Shown here piece after piece: positions 1 to 10,709 of a DNA stretch of 64,000 nt (position 1 is its first letter; each line of letters opens with the position of its first letter). The position numbers and the translations under genes are program-made. This stretch comes from Himantopus leucocephalus (Eukaryota > Chordata > Aves > Charadriiformes > Recurvirostridae), in assembly GCA_003993805.1 (NCBI GenBank), contig RSEF01000013.1, positions 20,014,860 to 20,078,859 of the forward strand. The letters run 5' to 3'. The notes below the pieces were generated by a model. That model worked only from the letters and a program-made list of their open reading frames with translations, did no database searches and was not told the DNA's origin.

Positions 1-3000
1 ATCGCCTAAATTCTTGGCTGTGTTTGGCAAAACAGTACCTGAGGCACGGTGCAACGTGGGATTAAACTCCAGCAGCAACACAGGGCAGCGTACATGCCAT
101 GGGGCGCCAAGGAAAACTATTTTCTAATTTAGTTCTTCAGTCTTCTGGTTAAATATGAAATGGTGGGGACAGTGGTGTCAAAGGATTTCCTTCTCTTCTG
201 TATGTGACGTGGATCGCTTCCTCCGAGTTGAGGGGTGGGGAAGGACTGTTTCTTCCATGAGAAACTGATTATTTTTTTTTTTTCAGCCATGACTGTTTTG
301 GTGGCCGGCCGTTGGGACTGGCGCTCTGAGCACCGAAGTGGAAGGTTGCTCACAAAGATGGAGACAGCTTGGGAGGGATTTGTACTGCTGACGTCTGAAA
401 CATGGCGCTTGTAGTGAGAACGTACTGCCCAAATTCAGGGCAGGCGTCCCTCCTCTCCCTTACCGCCTGCCTGCCCCAGCGGTGTGGCGGCACTGGAGCC
501 ATGGGAAACCAGCGTCGGGCAGTGCCTTCGCTGGGAGTGGAAGTGGAGTCAGGAGGACTGTAGCTTGTGTGAGGCCGACAATGTTGGACCCTGCGGGAAG
601 GGCAGTTCCCGCCTGGAAAGTACAACGGTTGGACTGTGACTGCGCCTGCCGGGGGAGCGGGGGGAGGCTGCGGAGCGTGGGCAGCGCGAGCTGCGCAGGC
701 GGGGTGGGGACGGCAGAGCTGCCCGCGGTTCCACAGTCGCTGTCGGACCTGAGAAATCCCATCCTGTGGCTGTTCCCGATAAACTCGTGTTAGCGAGCCA
801 GACCCTCAGCACGGTTTTCTTAACTTTTAACAAATTCTTTGTGTTGTATTTGAATGTCAGATGTCTTACGAGTTTGGGATTGCCTGCTTCAGGCAGACAG
901 GTTTCACGTTTATTTCTTCACACCGGAGAACAGGAGTGAGGGACGCGGGGGGACATGAAGAACTGGCGCAGGAGCACGGTACGAGGTGAGCAGGAATAGT
1001 TTTGCCAAGGACAAAACGTTGGAAGATTTTTGCTGCAGTAACAGCAATTCAGTAAAAAAGCATTGGTTTCGATGAATGCCCCGAGCCGGACCCGTCCTTT
1101 GCAGGCTCCTGCCCGCGGTGGGGGCAGCCTTCGCCCTGAGCCGACAACGCTGCGCCCCTGCGCTGTGCGGGCGCCTGAAACAAACCCTGCCGCTGGGGGC
1201 GGGGGGCAGTGTAAAATCTTTGTTTTTATGAACAAACTAAAAGTCCACTAAGCCACAGCAGGGGAAGGATGTGGCAGTGAAGGGTTGGACAACTCCAGCA
1301 GACAGCGGTGATGCTAACAGGCAGATCAGCTCATTTCGGCTCTCAGCTGCCGACAGCGCGGGGTCCTCTGACCCCTGGGGCGCTGACCCTGCACACGCAG
1401 CCGTCCCCGCACCCGGCGTGTCCCGTGCGTGCGCCCCAGCCAGCGCGGTGCCCTCGTGCCTCCTCGGGTGTGCTCCGGGCAACCACCCCGTGTCCGTGGC
1501 TGCGTCCGGGATGCGGAAGGTGGCCGGAGTAGGACGCTGGTGGTGGGAATCGTGGCAAGGCGCCTGCTCTGCCAGTAAATGAATTTATTGTCGCTCAGCT
1601 TAGCGCCTCCCTGCAGGAAGCCATGCATTTTTTATGGCTGCTTTAAAATACGGTTAACTTGTTCATTAAATGAATAAGATTGCTATTAATTTTAATTTAT
1701 CTTGTTTATGGAGACCAGATGTTCATTAACATTTATTTATCTGCTTACTCTGTGGATACAGCGATTACGCCGAAGACACCGGGCCCCTGGTGGGGCTGTG
1801 CCGCCGCGGCAGCCGCAGCCGTGCTGCCGGAGGACACGCTGGTGATGCTCAGCATGGTGGAGCTGGTCCCCTGCCCCTGCAGCACCTCGGGCACGGTCCC
1901 CTGTCCCCCCCAGCAGCCGGGACAGTCCGCGGGATCCTCATCCCGGGAGAAGGTTGGGTATAAGGGATGCTGACAACTTCTCCAGCACCGTTCCCGTGGC
2001 AGCCCGGCAGCTCCCTGGCCCAGCCCGGCCCTCGGGCTGCTGCTGTGGCTGAGCGCCCACAGCGCACCGGTGGGGCGGGAGTTACATCTAAGCAAGCTTA
2101 GGAAAGGGAAAGAAACTCAAATTTTGAAAAGCCGGGCTCATTTCTGGGTTAAGGAGCTGCAGTCTGTCACCGGTGGGAGAGCCAGTCCCAGTCTCGGGGG
2201 TCAGTTTCCTTCGGGGCTGTGTCACCATGTCCCGATGCTGAGCAGACCCGGCACCGCTTGACGGTTTCTTCTTCGGTCTCCTGCTTCAGGAGCCAGCGCT
2301 GAGCCCGAGGCCTCCCGAGGGATCTCGGCTGGTCTCGCAAACAGCAATAACCGGGGCCCATAACCCTGCTCTGTCCCCAGACGAGGGGGTGGCAGCACCG
2401 GGGTCGCTCGATGGCCGCCACAGCCCCAGAGCTGTGACACCTGTGCCTCTCACGGCTCCTGGGGCCATTCCCAGCCACTGCTCGCCCTGCCCTGGGACGT
2501 GGTGCCTGATGGCCCCCAGGACGGCCGGGCCACCAGCCCCGTGGCCCCGCTGCCCGCCCACAGCTGCCCCAGGGCAGGGATCAACCCCGACGGTGACAGC
2601 AGTGAGCGGGTCTCAACTCGGCAGCACTATTCCTTGTCGCTTTCTTCACATTCATTCCACAAGCTCCAGACTTTATTTATTTTCCCTGCAGGGGACGCGT
2701 GGCTTCTGGCCTGCGGTGGGTCCGGCTGTGCACGCCGGGGGAGCGAGCGCCTTCCCCACGGCATTCCGCCCTCGTACCCCGCCGAAGCTGAGCTCTGCTC
2801 GGGGGCCCGAACCCAACCGAGGTGTGTGGGAGCAAGCCAGGGGCTCACAGCGAAGAAAGCAATGGTGAAATAGCTCCTTCCAGAAAGGTGGGAAGAAAAG
2901 AGTATTTATTATGAACTTTGTGATTTTCCTTTGCCGCCATGGCTCGCCGCGCTGTGGGGGGCGGCCGGCGCTGAGCAGTGATTATGGTCAGTGGCTAACA

Positions 3001-4085
3001 GCAGTCACAGAGATCTAATTTTATCACATCATCTTTACTTGTGGGAGCGAGTAAGAACTTCCAGTCCCAAATAATCTGCTTAAAATTTAATTTTGAGCTG
3101 ATGTGCCCTGTTTCTCTAACAGTATTTTGCTAACGTGCCATTGCCAGCGCGGCGCAGAGCGGGTGTTGGGCTGCACAGAGGGGTCAGCTCAGACACGGCC
3201 CCGAGCTGCCTCCGCAGCCAGGGAGGACCCGTTCAGTGGGACTCTGACACACGACCTTTTGAGTGCTGTCCCGAAGGACTTAGAGGTGCTTGAAGGCAAT
3301 GGGGGCTCCGGCTGTCACCAAGAGAAGCATCGGGGACGTGGTGGTGGGACCCCCTGTGCCCTCGCTGGGGGTCCGGCACCGTCGTGCCCTGCGGAGCACC
3401 CAGGCTCAGCTTTGGTCTCAGCACCTGAAGGGGCGATGCCACAACCTTTTAAAATGCTTGGAAATGGGAGCTCTGCGTTTCGGGCGTCCCCTCCCAGCCC
3501 TGCTAACCCCATCGATGCAGCACAGCCCCAGCCATGACCGGTTCTGTCACTTGGGTCTACAGAGCTCTACAGGTAATTTGTTTTCCACAGAGATAAAGAC
3601 AAATGTGGCTGTTTTGAATGCCAAAAGCCCTGCTGGAAATTTTGAAGCACTCTCTAAGTATCTGGGACTTACCCAGAGGCTCTTTGGGAGAAAACACCCC
3701 CGGTGCCACTGCACTTGGACGTGCGCTGCACAGCGAGGAGCAAACCCGGGGCTTGGAGCCGTGCGCGTTTTAGTAGATTAAGGTCACGCAGTTAATGTGA
3801 AGGTAAATGAGTGTCTGTTTGAATAACATTTCCTTGACAGTATAATCCATGCCCTGCAGCTTTTAATTAGGTGATGCTGTTTAAATTCATCACCAGGAAC
3901 AGCAGAGAATTAGCACGCGGACTGCGGAGGAACTGACAGTTCCTTTTAATGCTTTATCAAATAATGAGATTTGTCCTGCTGAAGAGGGTGAGCTGTTGGA
4001 CGCTCTCAGTGATTTACCATCAACAACAGCCCCCCCCCAGGTTCTCCCCATGCGCCCCTTCATGCCCAGTACGGCCCATAGGGCC

Positions 4086-4125
4086 GGCACGGCACGGCAC
4101 GGCACGGCACAGCACGGCACGGCAC
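4086..4125. repeat. GGCAC pentanucleotide microsatellite
   Basis: Eight tandem pentamers, seven GGCAC and one AGCAC, occur without interruption. Similar arrays recur at 35765-35817 and 45576-45602. Confidence 0.9.
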
Positions 4126-5517
4126 AGGCAGAACGGGGCACAGAGTGCATCAGACCTTTGCACAGGTCAGGGCAGACAGTGGGTGATAACCACTAACCTG
4201 CAGCTCACCCCGGCGAGCTGCTCTGCGTCAGATCCGGCTTTAGGTTTATTGTAAAGCCAACTCAGCTATCAGCAGCAATTTCAGATGGAAAATAAAACCA
4301 GATCCTTCCTGAACCGCACCGCAGGACCCGCTGTTCCCCACGCCGGGCAGCGGAGGGTGAGCCCTGGCCTTGGTCTCTGCGGCGCGCCAGAGCTGTCGGC
4401 GCGGGGTCCAGGCACTGCGCCCGGGAGTCACCCAACCTGCACCGGGGCTGGAGGGAGCGAGAGGAGCCCCATCCCTGCTATGTCCTCCCCAACTCCTCCG
4501 CAGCGCTCCCCAAGTGCTGGGGGGGGGAGTTTCAGTGGAACTGCCCATCCTCAACATGGTTAATTGGCCATCGGTGTCTGCATAGAAGCAATGAGATCTG
4601 ATGCTGGTGGTGACCCGCAGCAGCTGACCTGAGCTGTGGCCATGGCCGGGAGAAGGGCTCAGCCCCCACCTCATATCGCCGACCTGTCGGCTTCAGCCGA
4701 AACGCTGCTCAAGGCCAGGAGGCTGCTAAGATCAATAAATATACACATATGTTTACTGCCAAGCCTGCGTGTGGAGCTAAAGCTGTATTTGGTTTCCATG
4801 AGATACGGTGTTTGATCAGACTGCTGAGGGTGAGGGCTCAACAATCCACCCGGGGCAGCTCATTTATGGGCATGATCGTCCCCATGCAATCACCCATGAT
4901 CTGTTCTTGCAAACGTTGTGCAAAGGGGAGTCCGGCTCCCGTCAGCCAGTGGCTCCGGCTTGTGGCAGAGAGATCCCGGATAAATGGAAGTGCCCATCTC
5001 CTGACACGTCTGCTGCACCAGCCCCCAGTGCCGGACAGCGTTCAATGGGGTCCGACTCGCTCCCCAGGCACGGAAGGGTCCAGCGGCTCCGTGTTCCAGA
5101 GGCCACACTGCAGGGTAAGAATAATAGCCCTTGTCACTCCACATAGCCCTGTAACTGGAGATATTTAGTGCTGAGGTTGGGCTACGGGGCTAATATCTGG
5201 GATGTGATAATGTTGCTCCCTGCATGAGCGAGCAGGACATCGATTGCGGGCTGTCAGCTGGCGCCTCGGACACCGCGTGCACCCGGCATCAACCAACCAC
5301 AGCGTGCACGCTGCCCCCCGACACAGCATCCCTCAGTACCCGCAAGTGCCCCCTACGGGCACAGAGGGCATTCGGGATCGCAGCTGGACAGCTTTCCACA
5401 CACGAACACCTCGGGACGGCTGAAGCACTGCGCTGGGTGACTGCTTCACTGCTTTGCTGGCCGACGTGGGGCTCACTGCGGTTGCAGAATATAACCGTTT
5501 CCCTGCCTGGTTGTGGG

Positions 5518-5518
5518 N
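5518..5518. other. Single ambiguous base (N)
   Basis: One undetermined base sits in intergenic sequence (context gttgtgggNactttt). No direct duplication is visible around it, unlike the N at 14326. Confidence 0.95.
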
Positions 5519-7276
5519 ACTTTTGCCTTGCTGCTGCGGGCTGCACGTGACCAGATGGGGCTGTTTTAAAAGAAAGCAACACCCCACCCTTATCCACCCC
5601 CCCTGTGCTTTGCCAAGCTGTGCAAAGGGAATTAATGCCTCCCCGGCACCCGAGCGTGCGGTGGGAGCTCCACCACTCGCGGGGTTGTGCCGATGGTGCC
5701 TGCCACACCAAGAAGTCCCCTGGGACGAAGCGCAGGCATGTCCAGCCATGGTGGCTCCTCCCCAGCACATCCCCTGCACGGGCACCAGCCATGGAGTGCA
5801 CCTCCTCCCTTGCTTCACCCTGGCATCTTTGGGAGCTACCGCGCTCCACCGCAGGGTAACACAGTGTGTTTGAGCAGAAATGAGGCAAACAGCACCTCCC
5901 CCTCGTGGGAAAGGCCACCGACCCCCCCCCCGCTCCCCGGGCTGCAGGAGGGCTCTGCGCGTGTGGCTGCAGTGGGGAGAACAGAAACCACCTACAACAG
6001 ATGGGTACAGCGCCGAACATCCCTCCTTCTGGGTGATCACCATGAGCGTCGTAGATGTGCTTTCTGGGTGAGCGTGGTGCAGGATGCTGTTGGACATCAC
6101 GGTTTCCAAAGTTCTTCCTGGCTGAGGCTGGTGGCAGTCGCTCTGGCTGAGAGTTCCCTGGCACTACAGCCCGCACCATGCCCGGCGGCGCCAGCAGCAG
6201 CACTAACCCTCCCCACCCACACACAGATGAGCACGTCAGGGCTATGGCTGACAAAGCCTCCAGGACACCTGCCTTCCATAAGTCCTTGAACCACTGCACA
6301 AGGAGGGGACGTCCCGCTTCATGCATTCCCGGGTTTCCGCACCCCTTCCCACACGCTGCCAGCGGCAGACGCGGGACTGGCAGGACGTTTGCTCGGCCCC
6401 ACCAGGGCCCCCTGCACCCAAGGGTCCACCCTTGCCCCCACGCGCCCGGCGGGAGGGGAGGCTGCATTCCCACTCACCGGGCTCCAAATTACCCCCTGTC
6501 CCCATGCCTCGTACCCTCAGGAGGGGCCTCCGGGACCCCCGGTCGTCCCTCACCAGCACAGACCACCTCTGACCAGGGACCTTCTTCAGACACTGTCCTG
6601 GTGCGCAGAGCTACCGTCACCCGGCACGCCACAGCACAACAAGCAGCGACTCCACACGAAGACACATTTGAGACAACTTTACTTCGGATACCAGAGTGCA
6701 GGCTTTCTTTACAGGAACCAAAAAAGAACATTTTTTTAAAAAATGCTTCATTTACTCTTACTATTTTTTTTTACCATTTCATTTTTTAAAAAAAAAGTTA
6801 CTCCTGAAAGCCATCACTTGTAATAAAGTTATAAGCCAGTGCACTTTGTTTTTCCCTCGCGATCACTCCTCTGCAGGCGGCAAGCTCTCCCCACGGCCGC
6901 CCCGTGCCGCCGGCGATGGGGCGTCCCAGCAGGGCAGCACCCCGAGGCTCCGTCCCCCACCTGGGGCGCAGCCGGGGGTCCCTGCCGCAGCGCCGGGTTT
7001 TCCATGTGGTCCCTGCGCTCCTTGAGCAAGCGGCAGTTCGTCTCCCCGGTCGGGCGGAAGAGCTGGGTGGCCGTCGCGGGACACACTGGGGATCTCGTGG
7101 TGCCTCGCAGAGAGGCCGTCCCAAGAGGGCACTTTGCCCGTAGACAGTCGTGTGAAGGTCCCGGCAGGGATGCAGGCGCTGGTGGGACACCCGCTGCCCC
7201 CGGGGAGCGGATGCACAGCAGGGTCACCCTGACGGAGCCACTTCTACAGTGACAGTGTTGAATTTTTTTAATTGAC

Positions 7277-7286
7277 TTTATTTATT
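7277..7286 (-). promoter_or_regulatory. Candidate distal poly(A) signal pair
   Basis: Two overlapping AATAAA hexamers occur on the minus strand (AATAAATAAA). The sequence after them on the minus strand includes a TG-containing stretch near 7245-7255 that could serve as a downstream element. AT-rich UTR-like sequence gives way to GC-rich sequence just beyond, so I prefer this as the main 3' end. Confidence 0.4.
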
Positions 7287-7346
7287 CATTTGCTTTTTGT
7301 TGCAGGAGCAGTTTTCAGATTGACTGAAAATTCAGTAGTTCTTTTT

Positions 7347-7352
7347 TTTATT
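7347..7352 (-). promoter_or_regulatory. Candidate poly(A) signal
   Basis: This is a second AATAAA on the minus strand, embedded in a T-rich plus-strand context. It is one of three tandem options for PPP2R2B transcript ends. Confidence 0.3.
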
Positions 7353-7433
7353 GAACAGTTGCTCAAGTAAAAGAGGGACCTGAACAATCTTTAGAGTAGA
7401 AAGGGGCAGCCTTGCCATGCAAAGAGGAAGAGT

Positions 7434-7477
7434 TATTGTTTTTATTATTATTATCATTATTATTATTATTATAATAT
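7434..7477. repeat. TTA-type simple repeat in the 3' UTR
   Basis: A run of TTA units with one TCA interruption lies inside the probable 3' UTR. On the transcript strand it reads as TAA repeats, an AU-rich tract. Confidence 0.85.
7441..7446 (-). promoter_or_regulatory. Candidate proximal poly(A) signal
   Basis: TTTATT on the plus strand reads AATAAA on the minus strand. It is the first canonical poly(A) hexamer met downstream of the PPP2R2B stop and would give a 3' UTR of about 1.1 kb. It sits at the edge of a TTA-rich simple repeat, so chance occurrence is plausible. Confidence 0.35.
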
Positions 7478-7606
7478 AGGACCACAGACAGCCTCTCTCT
7501 GAAGCAGTCAGGTGCTAACAGCAATATATGGTTGGATTCTTTTTTAGAAGGTCATAAATTAGCAACTTATACTTCATCTTTAAAAAAGTCGAATAAATAA
7601 ATAAAT

Positions 7607-7642
7607 TAATTAAAAAAGAAAAAAAAGAGAGAGAGAGAGAGT
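7607..7642. repeat. A-rich tract followed by GA dinucleotide run
   Basis: About 20 bases of A-rich sequence lead into roughly seven GA dinucleotides ending near 7641. On the transcript strand this is a CU-rich run followed by T-rich sequence within the 3' UTR. Confidence 0.8.
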
Positions 7643-8410
7643 GAGTCACAACATGCAAGAGCTTACAACGGAACAAGTAAAAATGACCAAAGCAAAAGAC
7701 AAGAAATGCAGACAAAAAGCCCAGGTTCAGTTTGGTTTGCAATCAATGCAGTTTGGAAGCATCATTTATAAAGGTATTTCATATACCAAAAAAGGCACCA
7801 CAGTATCTACAAAGCCAAATCCTCAGCAGAGTTTCTGTGGGGTGGGGGGAGGTAGCAGCCTGGCCAGAGCAGGCACGTCTCGGTGCGCAGCAGATCCCCC
7901 CCCTTTAAGCTTGTCCATTGCAAATCTGAACTTTTCCATTTTACGTTTGGTTTTGCTGTCTCTGTTGGTAAAAACACAAAATAATAATAATAAAAAGACA
8001 AATGTGAAAAATGGGAAAGGGGACGGACATTCTGATCTTGCAACATAACTGGTGGAATATTTCCAGGACCAAGTTTAAATCAATCCCAGCGGGACAGCTG
8101 TAACTAAAACTCCCACAGGGCACCCACTGCCCACGCCGTTCCCCTTCGCCTCCCCCGCCGGCTGCTGGCAGCCCCCAGCGCCGTGTCAGCGCGCTCCGAC
8201 AGCTACGGCAGGCCCCGTGCTGCCTGGGGACACCGGGACAGCGAGAGCCTCCCACCTCCCCAACCGCCCCACCTCTCGTTTTTGCTCTCCACGCGTAAAT
8301 AAAGAGAAATCTGGTGTCTGCTGGGTGTGCCCCCGCCGCCCCAGGGCTGCAGGAGCGCGCCCCTCTGCACCACGCTATCTGCAGAGGAATGACTGAACAC
8401 AGGAATAGGA

Positions 8411-8455
8411 AGGAAAAGGAAAAAAATAAAAAGAAAGAAAGAAAGAAAAGAAACA
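8411..8455. repeat. GAAA-rich simple repeat in the 3' UTR
   Basis: A purine-only stretch built from GGAAAA and GAAA units, with one TAAA, lies about 60 bp downstream of the PPP2R2B stop. On the mRNA it is a pyrimidine tract of TTTC units, which could bind PTB-like proteins (inference). Confidence 0.8.
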
Positions 8456-8516
8456 TTTGAAATCTTGTGTTTACTAATATTCAGTACATGAGATTCCTAA
8501 AGAACAACTTGTCCTC

Positions 8517-8796
8517 CTAGTTAACCTTGTCCTGGAATATATACAGGTTATTTGTTGCTGCCACGGCAATGATATTCTCGGAGGGGTGCCAAGCTGTATG
8601 CAGGATCTTTTTGCTAAAGTCCAGACTGTCCACACTAATTTCGTCTTTCCTCCGCTTGCCGCCCACGCAGACCTTGCGGGGCTTGAGGATGGCGCGAGGT
8701 TTGCTGTTCTCCCGCGAGGCCTCCAGCGTCACGTCGCGCTTGGTGTTGCGGTCAAACATGCGGAAGAAGTTGTTGTAGGAGCCGGTCATGATGACG
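8517..8796 (-). CDS. PPP2R2B: PPP2R2B terminal coding exon, 280 bp (residues 351-443 and stop), WD40 blades 6-7
   Basis: The acceptor cctcctcacag is followed by C GTC ATC ATG, completing serine 351. The translation includes [80 protein letters not shown] and [12 protein letters not shown], then TAG at 8519-8517. It completes blade 6, contains the basic loop between blades 6 and 7 (GGKRRKDE), and forms blade 7. This exon decides the paralogue. It ends QDKVN with no extra residues, and reads [20 protein letters not shown], as I recall for B55-beta. The reading frame is intact and matches the family length. Confidence 0.98.
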
Positions 8797-9640
8797 CTGT
8801 GAGGAGGGAGGAAGGAGGTGTCACCGCGCACGGCCCCGGCCCCGCCGCCCTCCCGCCTGCGACACCCCAGACCTGCCCGGCACGGGCCCCGCAGGACGCG
8901 GGGCACAACCGGGACACCAGGCAGCTCGTGCCCGTCCCGCGCCAAAAGGCTCAGGCTCGGCCCGTGAAGCCGCGTCCCCGTGTCCCCATGTCCCTCTCCT
9001 TAACCCTGAGAATGTGCACGGGGCAGGCGACTCCTCTCGGGATAACAACACATATAGAGACCAGACTTTATGGTAAAATTTAGCCAACCTGAACCGAATG
9101 ATTTTTACACCTTTCTAGAGCCAAACTGCCTCATGACTAGAGGCAGACAGAGTATCCAGAGGCATAATGAGATCTGGATTAGATTTGGAATTTGGGTTTC
9201 AGCCCCAGTTGTGCCTCGTTAACTCACTCTGATGGTTCAAAGAAAAAAATGTGGCAATCCTGCCAGGTCAACTGCTCTTACACATGCCTTCTGCCACCTG
9301 GTTCGCTGCGATTTATGCGGGGATCGTTGTCATCCCCAGATTTTGGCAGTCTGGAGCCAAACACATCACCACCCTCCTCCGGGTGTGGGTGAAATGGAGA
9401 CAGGAACCGAACCCGTCCGGAAGAGAGCCGGGACCCCATCAGACACCCTCAGCAGCGCCCGGGTACGGGGCTGCGGGTTTAGGTGGTCCCTGTGGTACCC
9501 ATGGGAAACCTCTCCAGACCCCGCACCCAGCCGAAGGCAGGGGAAGGGACCACGCGGGGACGCAGGGGCCACCGGGCTGTCCCTCTGGGCTGAACGCGGC
9601 ACCACAGGGCTGGGTGCCGCCGCGCCATCGTGCCGCTCAC
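8797..9640 (-). other. PPP2R2B intron between the 92-bp and terminal exons
   Basis: This intron of 844 bp has donor gtgagcgg and acceptor ctcctcacag. It is GC-rich near both exons and AT-richer around 9040-9290. No nested gene or repeat was seen. Confidence 0.9.
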
Positions 9641-9732
9641 CTGTCAGACCCGTTCCAGACGCACTCGAACTTGTCGAAGATGCAGTCGTTCTCGTAGAGT
9701 GAGCAGAGCTTGCTCCGCAGGTAGTCGTGAAC
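9641..9732 (-). CDS. PPP2R2B: PPP2R2B coding exon, 92 bp (residues 321-350 plus 2 nt), start of WD40 blade 6
   Basis: The acceptor ctgccggcag is followed by GTT CAC GAC TAC. The translation gives [20 protein letters not shown] and [10 protein letters not shown], then the two bases AG of a serine codon. [19 protein letters not shown] is nearly invariant across B55 paralogues. The valine in ECVWNGSD fits beta, where I recall alanine in gamma. The donor is gtgagcgg, gt at 9640-9639. The exon is only 92 bp and lies between two short introns (562 and 844 bp). All codons are strongly G/C-ending. Confidence 0.96.
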
Positions 9733-10294
9733 CTGCCGGCAGGGAGAGACGAGGCGTGAGACCCCCGCACTGGCCGGCACAGCCCAACGGCCGGCAAACG
9801 CCAGCCCGGTGCTCGCCAGGGTGAAGGACCCGGCCCGGCCCCACGCTCTCCGCAGCGGAGCCATGCAGCGCTGGGCACGGCACACTGTCGCGCGGCCTTG
9901 ACCGCGGCCACCTTTCCACTGTCAGCAGCAGCAGCACCACCGCCGCACGTATGGCTCGGGCAGCACCGGGCAGCGCCGGGGCCCGTCCCCCGGCAGAGGG
10001 TGGCAAGGACCGTCGCTCTGTCCCGACGCTCGCCTCCCACGCAGCCCTCAGGGCCGCCAGCACCTGCGCATCCCCTCCTCACCCGCACCCGACCTGGGGA
10101 TGTGGGTTACAGCTCACCAGGCCGCTTGAGCCCACATTTCACAGTTCTTTGTTTGCTTTCCATGATTTAACGGCACGATGCTCCCATCCATCACGTTTGT
10201 CCCTGCCCCCTCTGCTGCCGGCCCAGGAGCACGGCTCGGGCAGGAGCGCTGCGGGTGCCCTACGGCTGTGGGTGCCTGAACGCGCCACACTCAC
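9733..10294 (-). other. PPP2R2B intron between the 170-bp and 92-bp exons
   Basis: This is the shortest intron in the window, 562 bp, with donor gtgagtg and acceptor ctgccggcag. It is GC-rich throughout and holds nothing else recognisable. Confidence 0.9.
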
Positions 10295-10464
10295 CTGGTA
10301 GGTCTCAATGGGACGGTTCTCCATGTTCAGGTCCCACACCTTGACGGTGAGGTAGTCCCGGGTCATGATATACCTCCCACTGTGGCTGAATTTGACATCG
10401 GAGATTGAGGAGATGATCTCAGAAAAAAACGACCGGTTACTTGGGTCTTCGGGCTCTTCGAAAA
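10295..10464 (-). CDS. PPP2R2B: PPP2R2B coding exon, 170 bp (residues 264-320), WD40 blade 5
   Basis: A strong pyrimidine tract (cctttcctcttccgcag) precedes TT TTC GAA GAG. The translation is [20 protein letters not shown], then [20 protein letters not shown] and [35 protein letters not shown] is a B55 signature, and [10 protein letters not shown] is the WD strand of blade 5. The exon ends on a complete codon (CAG) before donor gtgagtg, gt at 10294-10293. The next intron is only 562 bp. No frameshift or stop is present. Confidence 0.97.
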
Positions 10465-10661
10465 CTGCGGAAGAGGAAAGGACAATCCCTGCATCAGCTG
10501 AGGCAGGAGCTCGCTGTGCGCAGGCCAGGGACCGGCGGCCCTGCCGCAGCACCGCAGGATGCTCCTGGGCGGGGAGCGGGCACCCTGCAGCCAGGAGGCT
10601 CCGCTTCGGCAGTGGGGACCTACAGACGGCACCGAGCCGTGTCCCGGGGCAGCCACCGCCT

Positions 10662-10709
10662 GAACACCCTCCGGCCCCGGAGCCNCGAACACCCTCCGGC
10701 CCCGGAGCC
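10662..10709. repeat. 23-bp direct repeat around a single N
   Basis: The 23 bases at 10662-10684 are repeated exactly at 10687-10709, with an N at 10685. A third, diverged copy follows to about 10745 (GAACGCCCTCCGGCCCCCGA). This is either a short GC-rich tandem array or an imperfect contig join. Confidence 0.9.

Larger units (their letters stand above)
1..7259. other. Intergenic sequence downstream of PPP2R2B; no gene recognised
   Basis: This is mostly GC-rich, CpG-containing sequence with a few AT-rich patches (about 1620-1760, 2880-3110, 3780-3970 and 6720-6840). The longest open frames (for example 394 codons on the minus strand at 5289-6473, crossing an N) resemble no protein I know and have the low-complexity proline, glycine and arginine make-up expected of open GC-rich DNA. 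A T-run with a splice-acceptor shape lies at 272-286, and a GGCAC array lies at 4086-4125. No exon of a neighbouring gene was identified. Confidence 0.5.
7260..8516 (-). other. PPP2R2B: Probable PPP2R2B 3' UTR
   Basis: Downstream of the stop codon the minus strand runs through roughly 1.25 kb with no continuing frame. It mixes a GC-rich block (about 8100-8400) with AU-rich sequence holding short repeats: a GAAA-rich tract near 8411-8455, a GA run near 7627-7641, and a TTA/TTC tract at 7434-7477. The left limit is inferred from the last cluster of AATAAA hexamers at 7277-7286, beyond which sequence becomes GC-rich again. A shorter UTR ending near 7425 or 7330 is equally possible, and a longer one cannot be excluded (AGTAAA variants at 6751-6756 and 6678-6683). 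RNA evidence would settle this. Confidence 0.45.

Noticed and set aside
5289..6473. 394-codon minus-strand open frame downstream of PPP2R2B
   Set aside because: It crosses an N and lies in GC-rich DNA where stops are rare. It has overlapping open frames on both strands and contains no recognisable domain.
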